NCBI GenBank assembly: GCA_958450365.1
Contig: CAUEEP010000740.1
Span: 2,793,501 to 2,857,500, forward strand
DNA length: 64,000 bases
Direction: 5' to 3'
Source of the DNA: Mesorhabditis belari
Lineage: Eukaryota; Nematoda; Chromadorea; Rhabditida; Rhabditidae
Below are positions 45,555 to 58,700 of the stretch, in pieces (position 1 is the first letter of the stretch; the number at the start of each line of letters is the position of its first letter). Below the pieces are notes generated by a model. That model made no database searches. It had not been told where the DNA came from and worked only from the letters and a program-made list of their open reading frames with translations. The translations under genes were made by a program, and so were the position numbers.

Positions 45555-46871
45555 TAGATTTAAAAAACAGATCTATAACTATCTTATACAATATCTTTTA
45601 AACCATAAAAAATACTGTACCCTTAAGATGGCCATGTCGGGGGCACTTGAGCGGGCAAGAATGAACAAAAGCCGATAAGGAAAACCCAAGTCGACTTCCA
45701 GGGGGAGGAAATAGGATGGGAAAGAGAAAAACAATTGCACGGAGACATTCAGAAGAGAAAAGAAAAAGAATGGGTGTGTGGCATTGATACAAGCGAAGAG
45801 GGATGGGCTTCTTTCACTTCTTGCCAATCTTCTGATGTCATTACAATCAGTTGCATCACCTAAATGGGAAGTTGAGAAGGTGTCTGTTCTGTTGGCAATG
45901 GTGCTGTTGTGTCTGAAAGAGAAATCTTCTTGTTGAAAAGTTAATTACACTGTAAGATCCCTGTCACTCTGTAAACCAAAAATCTTCCAAGATCTTTCAA
46001 TTCTTGAAAAGCTAAATTTCTTCAGGTCAACTATTTTTGCTTCAGCGTACTATAGCTGAAATAAGATACTATTATTTTTACAGTATCTTCAAATATTGAC
46101 TAATCTGATCGCTTAGATTGTGCGCATTGGATGGCTTACATTGAGCTCAAATCACAATTAGATCAACGCTTCCTTTCTGGCACACTGAATCAACTATGAC
46201 TTTTGCTAGTTAGCTCAAAAAAAACTGACTTATTGTTAGCTTTGCGCTTTCGAGAAATTGCTCCATTAAATCTACAATTTGCATAAAATTTGAGTGAAAT
46301 TGCGGTGTTATTACATCTTCAAAAGCCAGTTTCTAATGGTAAGTGAAATCCAAACCCGTATCCAACACTAATCAATGATGTTTTTATGCAAAGATTGTGA
46401 ACGTTTATTCTTGTGAATCTCTTAACTTTTCAAAATTCTCGAAGCGTTTTGTTGGTATTTTAATTGATCTTTATTGCGCCTCGTAACGATCGGAACGACC
46501 CAGCCAAAGAAATGAGTCTGAAGAGAGAACTCTGGAGTCTCGTTTTCTGAAATTTGTAGAAAAGATTGTAGAGGGAAGACTTTACAATCTCCTCTATTTT
46601 GTGATCTCTAAAAGAGGGAAACTGATAAATCTTTTGAGATTGGAGAGAGAGGCAAAGAAATTCAATGGAAATAGGCGAAAAAATAGGCGGCTTTTCGTGT
46701 GGAATCTTTCTATTTTTATGTATAGAAGACTGGGAGTGATTGGGTGAAAAATGGAAATGAGCTTAGAAAATGAATTAAAGGATTTCAGTGTTTGGGAAAG
46801 GCGAAGGTGACATCATTTGTAAAGACTTTGATGCACAAAGTCGATCAATACGCTAGACTTTACCTGATAAG

Positions 46872-46968
46872 CAAATCTATAGAGCAAATCTATAGAGCAA
46901 ATCTATAGAGCAAATCTATAGAGCAAATCTATAGAGCAAATCTATAGAGCAAATCTATAGAGCAAATT
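46872..46968. repeat. 13-bp tandem repeat (AGAGCAAATCTAT), about 7 copies
   Basis: Identical successive units run from ATAAGCAAATCTATAGAG to GAGCAAATTACAG. Confidence 0.92.
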
Positions 46969-47875
46969 ACAGTTTCATCTACAGTACTCCAAAAGATCTT
47001 TAATGAAATAAAAGATATTTAGATATTTAGTCTTGCCGATTGGTCATTTTTATCCCAGCATCTCGTAGTGAGAGATGAAATCTTTCATCTATGAAACTGG
47101 AACTACTGAATAGAGTACTACAATACTGAACTACAATACTGAAACTGTACATAAAGTACATTACTTTTTTTTCTTTTCAAACTTACTGTATCCACTTAGT
47201 ACACAGATTGAAACATTTTTTTGATTTGCATGAAAAAAATACTGATTGATTTTTGTTGATTTTGTTGAGTTGATTACCGACTTTGTTTGTTAAGGTGATT
47301 CTCAAATTCCTCTTAAATCACTCCCTTTTCTGTGAATGCACTATGTGGGTACAGAATTTGCATTTGATTTATAAGCTTACATGCAAATTGCAATGTTATT
47401 TGCAAGTTGCCATCTCATTTGACCAAGAAATTCATGAAAAACGAAAATAATTTATCACCTTTACGCCAAAACCTCTTGTTTTCTTTTTGCACGATAAATT
47501 ATCCACGAGACATCGCGAGTCAACAAATCGCGCCGATTTTGACAGCACTTCCCTCCACTCAGACAAAATCCCATTAGTTTTCGATTGATTGAAGAGAGAA
47601 GAGAGGAAGACAGGACAAAAATCGTTTTTTTCTGATGTGCTATTTTGTGTGTACTCTGGAACTTGTTCAACATTTTTCTTGTTGAAAAGCTAGCTCTTTG
47701 CACAATAACAATAATAAAAAGAACACGGTAGAGAATGTGCGCGAATGAGAGGAATTGAGAACAGTTCAGTCGGAAATTTGTTATCGAAAGCTATTTGATT
47801 ATTGTAGCATTTGAAATCCTATTAATCAATTAAATTTTATGGTCAAAACAAGTCAGGCAAAGAGGGGGTGTTTGG

Positions 47876-48117
47876 TTTTGCTAAAAGGCAAAAACTGGGG
47901 AAAAGCGTTAAGTTGCGTAGTTTTTGCGCTCTTAGCCCAAATTTGACGCTGTCAGCAAGGCCGTAGATTTGTCGAAATTCGGAATCTACGCATACGATTC
48001 CCTTCTATGAAAACATTTTTAAAGCTCAACGGCCTTTTCTAAGGCCTTTTCCAGCGAAAAAAAAGGTGCGCTTTTGGTCGGGTGCGCAAAAAAAGGTGCA
48101 CCTTTGTCCCACCCCCG
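47876..48117. mobile_element. Half copy of the 410-bp foldback element
   Basis: It matches one arm of 15531-15940: GGCAAAAACTGGGGAAAAGCG, GTTAAGTTGCGTAG, CGGAATCTACGCATACGATT, GGCCTTTTCTAAGGCC and TTTGTCCCACCCCC. It diverges by several substitutions. The other arm is missing, so the element was cut at its centre. Confidence 0.88.
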
Positions 48118-49309
48118 ACAAGTGATTTTTTTTTAAATCAAGTACAAAATCACATTCACGACGAAGACATTTTTTTGTCAGCAAAAAGGCTCAAAATTTG
48201 CACAATTTGGTTTTTGAGGGTGTTGCTTTTGAATTTCGTATTAACTTTTCTCTAATTTCATTCGTTTGCCGGCAAATGTCAATGCTATTCATTTTGAGCA
48301 TGTGCTGAATGCTTTCCACGCGTTCCACGTTTACAGGCGTTTCCTGGATTTGTGATAGTGGTTTTAAGAGTCATTTAGGCACTAAACTTGTTTTCCGATC
48401 ATAAAAACTAGAGATTTCCTTTGTGGAAATAGATATATTCAAGTCGGGTTAATTACCCAAAAATAGCGACCCCACATCCAGGGCAATGTGCCAGACGCCG
48501 CTTTTTCCTACGAGCGGCATGAAAGATAGGCACAAAGAAGCTGTCGCGGTGGTTTTTATGCGTTTTCAGAAAAAAACAAACTACCGCTTTGAAAACTGAA
48601 AACAGATTCTGATCAAGGATAAAAAGTTACATATACTCACAAATTCTCAGAATTTTTGATCCACGCATTCACGAGAAAACATCGATGTTACACCGATGTA
48701 CCGTGCCTTCGTGAATCTGTTAAGTAAATAGCTGCAAAATAACGAAGAGTACAATAGACGTATACAAAAAACAATAGGCTTTGATATGTATACAAATTTA
48801 AAGCTATTTCATTATTTGACTTTTACTTTGTCGAAGATTTTTTCTTGAAAGTTTCACGCGTACTCTTCTTGAGACTCACCAATTTTCGCCTCTTAAATAT
48901 CACCCCATTCCCCTTTTCCCGAGATCGATTCATAGAAACGCGTGTTTATTTCTCAGCCTTTCAAACTCCGTTCCATTTAATTTTCATAAACATTTGAAAC
49001 ATTTTAGTTATTTTTCTAGATGACAAATCGAATATTGCTTAGACGCAGATGTCTCATGTTACAAATTCCCCCTAGAATGTTCCTCGGGGTTATTGCGGTG
49101 TTCTAGTTTGTGGTTTGTTTTTGCCTCTCTCCTTCCCATTTCCCCCCTCTTTTCCCCTTTTCATTCCCATTCCACGGCAAACATGCCCAGTTCTAGTGTT
49201 CCGTTTCAATCTTTTTTATCAACTCAAATGCATGAATTCTCGACAAACATTTTTCAAAGTTACTTTTATGTTTTTTTTATTTTCAGAACGAATTGCAATT
49301 CGCGTTGAG

Positions 49310-51562
49310 ATGGGTGAAGCGCAGGGAGACATCGCTGTGGTGGGATTAGCCGTGATGGGGCAAAATATCATCCTCAACATCAACGATCACGGGTTCACGG
49401 TAATTTTTATGTATTGTAAAATTGTTGAGAGGTTACCTGTCTAGCTCTTTTTATTATTGAGCCTTTTGTGTCAGTTAAGCAAAGCTACTGAGATAAATAG
49501 CTAAATACGGGTGCATTTTGCTTCGTAACTAGCTAGTAAATATTTTTAAAAGCAAAGTTACAATCTCGGATTTAAATGTACTTTTCTATTTAGGTGGTTG
49601 CTGCTAATCGAACCGTCTCGGCTGTGGATGCGTTTCTTGAAAATGAGGCCAAGGGAACAAAGATTATCGGTGCCAAATCCTGGGAAGATATGATCAGGTA
49701 AAATATATCTTATCCTTTTGATTACTGTCAAAGTTTTTAGAAAACTGAAGAAGCCTCGCCGAATTATGCTTCTCGTAAAAGCGGGCTCTCCTGTCGATCA
49801 AACGATGGATATCTTGATGCCTATGTTAGAAGAAGGTGACATCTTGATCGACGGTGGAAACAGTTTATATGCGGACACCAATGTATGCCTTTTTAAATGG
49901 TTAATCGTAAACTAGAGTGTAAAAGTAATGACAGCGTTTATCTATATATTTTAGCGCCGTGCTGCCAAGTGCAAAGAAAAGGGAATTCACTATGTGGGTT
50001 GTGGTGTTTCGGGTGGTGAGGAAGGCGCAAGGTTAATTATTTCTCATGTTCTTCACTTTTTTTTATAGATACGGTCCATCGTTGATGCCTGGTGGAGACC
50101 CAGCTGCTTGGGAACACCTCAAACCAATCTTTCAATCAATCGCTGCAAAGAGTGACGGAGAACCATGCTGTGATTGGGTAATTTCAGATAAACATTACCT
50201 GCATAATGCTTTTTATAGGTTGGAGAAGGAGGCTCTGGACACTTTGTGAAGATGGTGCACAACGGAATCGAATATGGAGATATGCAACTGATTGCTGAAG
50301 CCTATGATCTTATGCACAAAGGGCTTGAACTCAAGCATGATGATATTGCAGAGGTATTTACGCTTTAAAAAAAAATTTTAGCGATTTTATTTAGGTGTTT
50401 GCCAATTGGAACAAAGGCGAACTTGACTCATTTCTCATCGAGATCACAGCCAATATTTTGAAGTTCAAGGACGAAAGCGGAAAAACTCTCTTGCCAAGAA
50501 TACGAGATGCCGCTGGACAGGTAAAATCATTTACTCGTTATATTTTTAAAGATGTTTAAAACTATTACAATTTGATTATTTTGGAAAGGTACTGGAAAAT
50601 GGACTTGCATAGCGGCACTCGATTATGGACAACCTGTGACCCTAATTTGTAAGTTTTTCTCAAATAGTTTTTGAATTTCTTTTTTTTCAGCTGAAGCGGT
50701 ATTTGCTCGTTGTTTATCGGCGCTGAAGGAAGAACGCGTGAAAGCTGCCGCTAAACTCAAGAAGAAGACTTTCAACGTGGCTGAATTGATTCCTGACAAA
50801 CGAGGTTTTATCAAACACATTGGCAAGGCAAGTCAAAACTTAATAAAAACGTAAATATAGGCTCTTTTTTAAGAATTTATTTAATTTTAGGCTCTGTATG
50901 CGTCAAAGGTGGTCTCGTATGCTCAAGGGTTCATGCTTTTACGTGAGGCTTCTAAAGAAATGAAATGGAATCTCAACTTTGGAGCGATCGCTTTGATGTG
51001 GAGAGGAGGATGCATTATTCGAAGTCGTTTCCTTGGGGATATCAAAAAGGTAAATCATTGTTTATTGTTTTGTTAAAAAATAATTTAGGCCTTTGACACC
51101 AATCCTGAACTGACGAATCTACTTCTCGATGATTTCTTTGTGAAAGCACTTGAGGAGGCTGAGGTAAACTTTTTATGATCGGAATATATTTACCTTTTTC
51201 TCTAGCATTCTTGGCGAGTTGTGGTGTCGGACGGTGTCAAATTGGGAATTCCACTCCCCACAATGTCTGCCGCTTTAGCTTTCTACGATGGTTACACTAG
51301 TGAAGTAAGTTTTTCTGAGTCTATTTTTGTTCCCTTATAAAAATCACTTGTCAGCAACAGATTCTGTTTTTTTAGACTCTCCCCGCAAATCTTTTGCAAG
51401 CCCAACGCGATTACTTTGGAGCCCACACTTACGAACTTGTGGATGAACCGGGAAAATGGGTAACATTGATAAAGTTGAGCATTTTTCAACACGTTTTCTT
51501 AGGTGCACACCAATTGGACAGGACATGGTGGCCGTGTGACAAGCAATGCATACTCTGCTTGA
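49310..51562 (+). CDS. PGD: 6-phosphogluconate dehydrogenase, decarboxylating
   Basis: Oxidises 6-phosphogluconate to ribulose-5-phosphate, CO2 and NADPH in the pentose phosphate pathway; cytosolic homodimer. Exons: 49310-49399, 49594-49697, 49741-49882, 49955-50031, 50069-50177, 50219-50353, 50395-50520, about 50585-50648, 50691-50827, 50891-51049, 51089-51163, 51206-51304, 51376-51459, 51503-51562. Landmarks: GLAVMGQN (NADP loop), [51 protein letters not shown] (catalytic Lys region), GQKGTGKWT, and the C-terminal tail HTNWTGHGG. Length is normal for the family. Two splice oddities: the acceptor before KGTGKWT reads TTTTGG instead of TTTTAG, and the intron after 50827 begins GC (GCAAGT). 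Confidence 0.96.
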
Positions 51563-51828
51563 GTTATTTTTTTAGTCTATTTCTTAATTACTTCTTATTT
51601 CTTAGAATTTTCATTTCTTTTAATCCTTTTTAACAATCTTTTTATACTGTAGCAATAACATTGGATCTAAATGAATCTTTAGGTTTAACAAATTTCGGTC
51701 GATTCTTTTCTCATTTTTACTTTTTTTGTCTAATTTTCTCTAACATTCCCCTTCTCGATTGTTAATGCGCGAATTGATAACGAAAAATTCCCTGTGGATT
51801 GATCTTAGCAGTGATTAGAACAGTGCCT

Positions 51829-51834
51829 AATAAA
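51829..51834 (+). terminator. Likely poly(A) signal of PGD
   Basis: An AATAAA hexamer about 270 bp after the PGD stop, followed by a T-rich stretch. A second AATAAA lies about 25 bp further on. Confidence 0.45.
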
Positions 51835-52777
51835 TGTTCATTGATTTTTCCATAAATAAATCTGCAGGTGATGTGTTTTCAAAAAGAATACAAATTTTAT
51901 TCATCTAAACGATCGATTGCACGCAAATATTTACAACTACAAGTAGAAAGTCGAGAAGAAATATTGGAGTTGATTGCAGGAGAACCCGAAAAGCCATAAA
52001 TGTTTCGAAAAAGTTTTGTTTTATTTTCGTATATCTGGAGAATTTCGATGACAACCCTGTGCAGTACACCGGAATTCAGAAAAGTCTTTAAGGCTACTAT
52101 AAATTTTAAAAAAAGAAACACAAAAATCGTATATAGATTGCTGAGCAGAAAGCACCCCTAGGTAACAAAAATTTTTTGAGAAAATCACACAATGAAGGTT
52201 ATTATAAAATTGACCGTATTTTTTGGGATTATGCCGGTTTTAGTAGTTCTCTCAAGGATATGGGGCTTTTTCAGACAATTTTGGGGAAAATTGGACTTTG
52301 GTAAATGTCGGGAGGTCTCAACTGAATATCTTGAATCTTGATTTCAAAATTGATATCAAGCTATGCAAATTAAATCCCGAAATATGAGTAAAGCCACAAT
52401 TGTTATAAAAAAGTTGCGCCATTGTTATAAAATTGTTATAAAATAGTTGCGCCAACTTTGTTTCATAATCACACACAAAAGCTACACATCGTTTCTTTTT
52501 TGAGACATGAAAAAAATGCTCTACCATCATTCAAATGGATTGCCCGTCATAATTGGAGACTTTAAACTAACGAATAAACTCATTTTGCGAGAGAAATGAC
52601 TGTGAAAAATTGAATATATATAAGCTAGAGAGAATCATTTATCGATGAAATTAGTGCAAAATAGTATTTGTTGGTTTTTGGATTTGTCTACCGTAATCTC
52701 CTAAACTCTATTGACAAAGAAATCTTTTATGAGCATGTCTTTGGGAAAGCTGATCGTCCTTTTAAAGGAAAAATTCT

Positions 52778-55700
52778 CTAAATGAGAAGTGTTTCATTTA
52801 AAGAACCGGGAAGTGCTGCCCAAGCAGGGAAATCGGATAGAGGAAGGAAAACGAGCGCCGCCGTTTTCATGTAGACAATCGTCAAGAAGAGAGTCTCAAG
52901 GGATAAGACGAAACCGACAAACATCTGAAATGGTTTCCATTTTGTTTGAAACATAATTTGAAGTACTAAAAGATGGTGTTGTCATAAGGCATAAATGCAA
53001 GTTTTTCTTTCAAATAATCGAATTTAACTGAAATTTGTTTACGAACCATGTCAGAGACTTTGACCATTCCTGAGCCGAAAACGATCGCATTCGGCGGTGT
53101 GCCCACTGGGAGAACGAAAGCGAATGAACAGGCAAGAGTCGTGGGTAACATCAGTTGGAATGGATGGATTTCGACCTCTTGCGCCTGAAAAGCGATGAGT
53201 TATAAGGGTTTTAGAATTGAAATCCTTTTGTATTTGCAAAAGTTTATCTATAGTACAGTACTCTGATACTCTGATACTCACCAAAGTGGCGACGATCGGC
53301 ACGAAGATGCTCGCGGTCACCGTGTTCGAGCAAATATTTGTCACCAACATCGCAATCGCCATGCATAATCCCTGAACCATCACGTTACTTGATTTTTTAA
53401 AAGCTTATGCTAAACTAGTTTTCCTCCAATTTATATGTAAATTTTGTAAGCTTTACGATAACTTGCAAATAATTTAAATCAAATACCTGTAGTGCCCACG
53501 AATCAAGTCCCTTCAACGCGCTCATATGTTGACCAAGCATTTGAGACAGCCCAGATTCTTTGACACCTGAAAAAACATAAAAATAATACTTGAAGTTTTG
53601 ACTTTGACAATTTGACACTTTGAATTTGAACTAGTGACTCGCCTGCAGCTAGAGCGAAACCTCCACCCAACAACAACACGACACTCCATGGGAAACTCTT
53701 TTGCATTGTAGCCCAATCCATCAACCGCGGCGGCCCTTTCTTCACTTCTTCTGAAAATATTTGCACTTTTGAATAGGTTTCTATTTTCTAAGCAACTTGA
53801 AACTTGTTGTTAATTTTTTGTTTAGAACCTACCAGGCCTGAATATCCTTAAAAGCTCGGGTTTTTCGGCGGGTAACATGAAGAGAAGCATTGAGACGATG
53901 ATTGCTGATGTTGCATCCGTGTAATAACTAAAATTGAATTTTAGGCTAATATTTGTTTATAGCACTTACCCCTTGGCGAAATATTTCCCAAATCCAGGTA
54001 CCACTCCCGGATTTCTGAACATCCACAAACAGAGCAGCAAGACAAAACACGAGAACACCGATTTCTCGGCATAACTAAAGAAAAAGGGTTATTAAGGCAC
54101 CGTAAATACTGTAATAGTACCCCACCGCTCTAATAATGATGGTGCGGAGTGCTGCGTAGCCTAGCTTTGAACGCTTTTTTATCAACACTTGTTGATAAAA
54201 AAACACGCGTTTTTATCAACGCTTAAATTCGCGCTCAGATATAAAAAAATAGCTGAGATTCAAGGCTATTTTTTGACATTAAAGACGGATTTTGAAAGCA
54301 CAAGCGCTTTGAAAAAAAATGAAACACTAAAAAACTTTTGCGACTGCAACTACGCGACTTTACGAGGGTACTATTATAGTATTTACGGTAGATATTCGCC
54401 TTGCGTTTTCTAAAATGTGTCAGTTTTTGAAAAACTACTGTAACCTTGGTTCTAGTTTCAATCCAGTTCTTGATATCTTTTATCTAATAGTTCTACGTTT
54501 TGTCTGATTCTATGGGACGTCAAAAAATCGATTGATTGGATAAAGCTAGAGGCAAGGTTACGATAGTTTTCGAAAGTCAACACATTTTAGAACTTTATTG
54601 TGTATTGAATGCGCCAAATAGAGTAAAAGTTCAATTGAACGCACCTCATCCTCGGCAATTGCTCATATCTTTCGTGAAGCATCTTTGTGACATGCTCATC
54701 CTCTCCCGGAGCCTTCTAAAAGCTTTTTAGACTTTAAACTTCATTAAAAACGAACCCTCAAGAAGAAAACCCATAGTGTCGCCCAGCAGCAAATCAAACA
54801 AACCAACATCAACGGGACGGCGAAGAAAATCCACGAGATGTAGTTCAACGAACCGTCCTCGGCAGGGAAAAGGCTGAAAAGAGTTAGAATGTTCTCTGTT
54901 CTTTGTTCTCTGGAATCATTTTTCTAAAACTTACTTTGTTAATTGCCCAAGCATCACAAGATTTGAGGGTGTCCCCGTGGCTGTGCCCGTTCCACCGATA
55001 TTCGCCGCGAAACAAATCGACAACACCAAACCGGTGGCCATTTTTCGGCAACCCAATCGACTGCTAAAATCATTTTTGCCTTTGATTTTACCGAAAGAAA
55101 AGTAAAAAGGATCACAGGGGAAAGTACAGAGTTATCGATAAGAACTTGGCACAATTTTTGGCACAAACCTTCCCGTATTTGGGTGTGCTTCGAAAGATTC
55201 GACGAGTTGTGAGATGACCGATTGACCGATAGGGACCATCATCGCTGTTGTGGCGGTGTTCGAGATGAACATGCTGAAAAGCGATCGTCATTCAGTTTAC
55301 GTTATTTGCTCTATTCTCATTTCTATTAATCGAAATAAAAAATAGCTTCTAACAAATCAAATCGTTAAAATCATGTTTTCTAAAAAGTGCTCGTTTCTGA
55401 ACGCGTTTTCTAAAAGATGCTATTTTTTAAAGTTGCAAAATTTTTTCTTTTTTTTCTTTATTTTTCTTTTACGTACATTTTCCAAACCGTTTCTTGTTCT
55501 TTTTTTATTTCTTTTTCTATTTCTATCGAAATTTTATGTTTTAAATAAATATTTCTTTTTAGAAACAACAAACAATGGAACAATATGGCCGACAAAAGGA
55601 GAAGAGCACCAACTACGTTGCCAGGACAGTTTTTTTTTCTGTATATTTCCTTTATTTTAAAAAATTTACCGGGGTTAATTGCTATGATTTAGAGAAAGAA

Positions 55701-58700
55701 GTTAAGAAAGAAGAAGTGAAGAAAAGAACAAAAGAAATGAAACGCCAGGACAACAAAGAATGAGAGGTCAGCTTTTTCGAATTCCATAGAGTCTAATTTG
55801 TTTTCCCGTAATTCCCTTGGGTAATAATTTTACTCTTGGGATTCCCAGAAGTAAAATTTTACAAAAAGAAACAGTGTTGATGTGCAAAGCTTTGAGCTTC
55901 TCTTCAAATTTTCACGAAAATCCTGATTGTTTCTTAAATTTTGTATGGATATCTGATAGCTTTAGAAGTTTTGGTAGTGGATGTCTGCCTATCATGTCGA
56001 GTTTCAATTTGAATTACTCTAAAATAGAGCTGTTGTGCTGGCTGGCCTGGAAATTTTGACCCTGCCCTGTCCATCCATGCAACTCTTTGATCTCGCCGAG
56101 TTTCAAGGTGCAAAGTGTTTGGTTGACCCAAACTTGTTTTTTCAGCTTTTTTTCCATGAACTTACCCGAAAAGAGATGAACCCAGATGGTTTGAGTGCGT
56201 CAAAATGAGTGAGTGAGTGGAAGGGAATCTTCTTCTGTTTGCCCGATAGCACTTCTCAATTTTTCTCCCCTCAGAACTGATCACTCTTGGCGCCATCCCT
56301 TTCCCCCTTTTCTTCATCCATAAATATCACTGATCAGAAATAGACCCACCCATTCTGCTCTTTTGTGTGCTCAGGGAAAAGATGGGTTTTGCGCATTTGA
56401 AGTCCAAAGTTGAAACTTGAAGGAAAAGAAAGGCTAGAGGAGTAACCAGTAAGCTGTTCACTACAGTTAAGTGCAGTGAACAATAAAAAGCATCTCAAAC
56501 TCTATAAGATGCACTTTAACTCAAATCGATATCGAACTTCTCATTCTCCTGAAGTTCCACGTTTCACATTGTCACATGTTTCTTTGGCAAAAAAGGAGGA
56601 AATCGCTTGAACTCATGTTTTCAAAAGAAAGTTTTCCATTGTCTTGCGGTTCGTTGAATGAATGGATGGGGGAAAAGGTGCTTCACTTGGCTTGAGGACC
56701 TTTGAGGTAAAAAGAAGGAAAATGACAAGCGACCACCTCAGTTCAAAAAGAGAACCAGAGTGAGGTGAGGGATAAAGGGAGGGGGACGTCATGAGGCCAC
56801 CCGAAGACCACTCCTCCCGAAAGAAACATCGAACAGCCCCCAGCAGGCCCAGCAAGAGCAACACAGGACCCACATATGATCACAAGCTTTTTGGAAACCC
56901 AAAGCTTCTGAAAAGTCTCAAATTTCCTTGTCAAAACTCTCAGTTTTTCAAGTTCTTTAAAAGCCAATCAAATTAAAACGATTAAAAGGGCAAAAAGTGG
57001 TTCTAATAAGTGCAAATGAAAATTTAGAACACAATTTTAATCATGACAAAGCACGCAAGAACTCCCTTTATGAAAGGTTTATTTGAAAGTACTGTACTTT
57101 TGCAATATCCTAGAATATTTATTAATCTTCCGTATCTTGAATTTTTTCATGACAGATCGGTTACCTTAAATTTGACACCCTATTTCGTTTCTTCGTTTCT
57201 TTCATCGATTCGAGAGCTTCGTTTGGATGGAGATTTTTCTATTTTGAGAACAGTTGACCCGGGGAAGAAAAAAAAGAGCAAAAAAGCTTTTCAAGTATTC
57301 GATTTGCACGAACGATGAGTGAGAATGGGAAATGAGTGAAATGTTTTTGACATTTTTGAAGTAAAGCATAGGTTGAAGCTGGAAATCATTCAGTTTTCAG
57401 TTTTGAATCTTAAGATTTATGGTTCAAAAAATGGCTCAGATCCAATGATTTGGTAACTGTCATTATGCTTTTGTTTTAATTTTTCGTCAAAGCCAACTTT
57501 GATTTTAAGTTTCCCTTTTAAAGATCCCGTGCAAGGGGTGCGTCAAACGGCGCGCGATTTTGCAACGCACAAATGAACAAGAGAAAGCGCTACTATTTGA
57601 TTGTAATAAATAAAATATATTTAAATTTTACTTTTTGCAGAACTCTAAACAAAATACCTGAGCAACGCGGTGACAATCATGAAACCGGCCATGATCCATT
57701 TCGGTTGACTGCCGACGAGACGGAGCACCGAAAGGGCAACTCTGAATGGATAGAATTTGATATTTTTGATAGAAAATAGCTATCAAATAGATAGACTTCG
57801 AAAAATAGAGTAACCTTTAGCTGAATACCTTTCATGAAGATCACATTTTTCCACACTTGCCGCCATTATCAAACCGCCGATGAAGAGGAAATTTGTGTCC
57901 TGAAATGATTGAGGTTATTGATGTTTTATCCTCGGATATCTGCTATATTATTTGTATTTTTAATCGATTGTTTTCCAAAGTTCATTTAGGACCAATCAAC
58001 GATTAAACCTCACCCACTCAAGGGTAAACAATCTATTGGAGAAATATGTCTTTTCCGAAAATGAATAAGAATTAGAAAACGGCTTAGCGGGTGGGTGTTT
58101 GTGAAGTGAGATGATTGAACCAACAAATAGATGAAAAGTAAAATTGGTACCCACATTTATATATTCTTTAGCGGTGTTGTTGCAATCGAGAACGCCCGTG
58201 AATGGGAAAAGAACAACAGGCAGCATGGCTGTCACGGCAAGGGGCATCACCTGAAATGAATTCAAGGATAATGATGTTGATACGAATATTGATGGTAGAC
58301 CAATAAAATGAATAGCGCCAATCGATTCGCCAACCCCGAAAACCCACGGGTACAAATTCACAGCTGAATATCTTCTTTTGTACAAAGCAAACGAAAAATT
58401 CCTCTGTGAAAAGGTGTTCTTTATGCGCGCGCACAATCGCTCGTCATCTGACAAACCCCCTCGGCATAAGGGGCTTCCTTTTTTGGAATGAGTAAAGGTG
58501 GAAGAAAGCTTCGCCGGTTTTGACGTCACCATGAGCAAATTTTTGAGATCAATTCTTGCCCCAAATTTGACCCATTTTTCCTACAAATTCTGCATCCTGC
58601 CCAACCATTGTGTCACTTAAACAGTTGCTAAATGAAGAGTTCTATCCCTCCCCAGGCCAGCCAGCGTCTTGGCTCTGACCCGGCTACTCCCAAGAAATTC

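Larger units (their letters stand above)
45557..49309. other. Long intergenic or 5' region without recognised genes
   Basis: Lies between the 5' side of neprilysin (minus) and the start of PGD (plus). Apart from the minisatellite at 46872 and the half foldback at 47876, no structured element or convincing coding frame was seen. The N-terminal exon of neprilysin and the promoters of both genes may lie here. TTTCAG at 49281-49286, just before the PGD ATG, marks a cis or trans acceptor. Confidence 0.4.

Noticed and set aside
55373..55763. Phe-rich and Lys/Glu-rich frames in the SLC13 intron
   Set aside because: Translation of poly-T and GAA-rich sequence, no family features.
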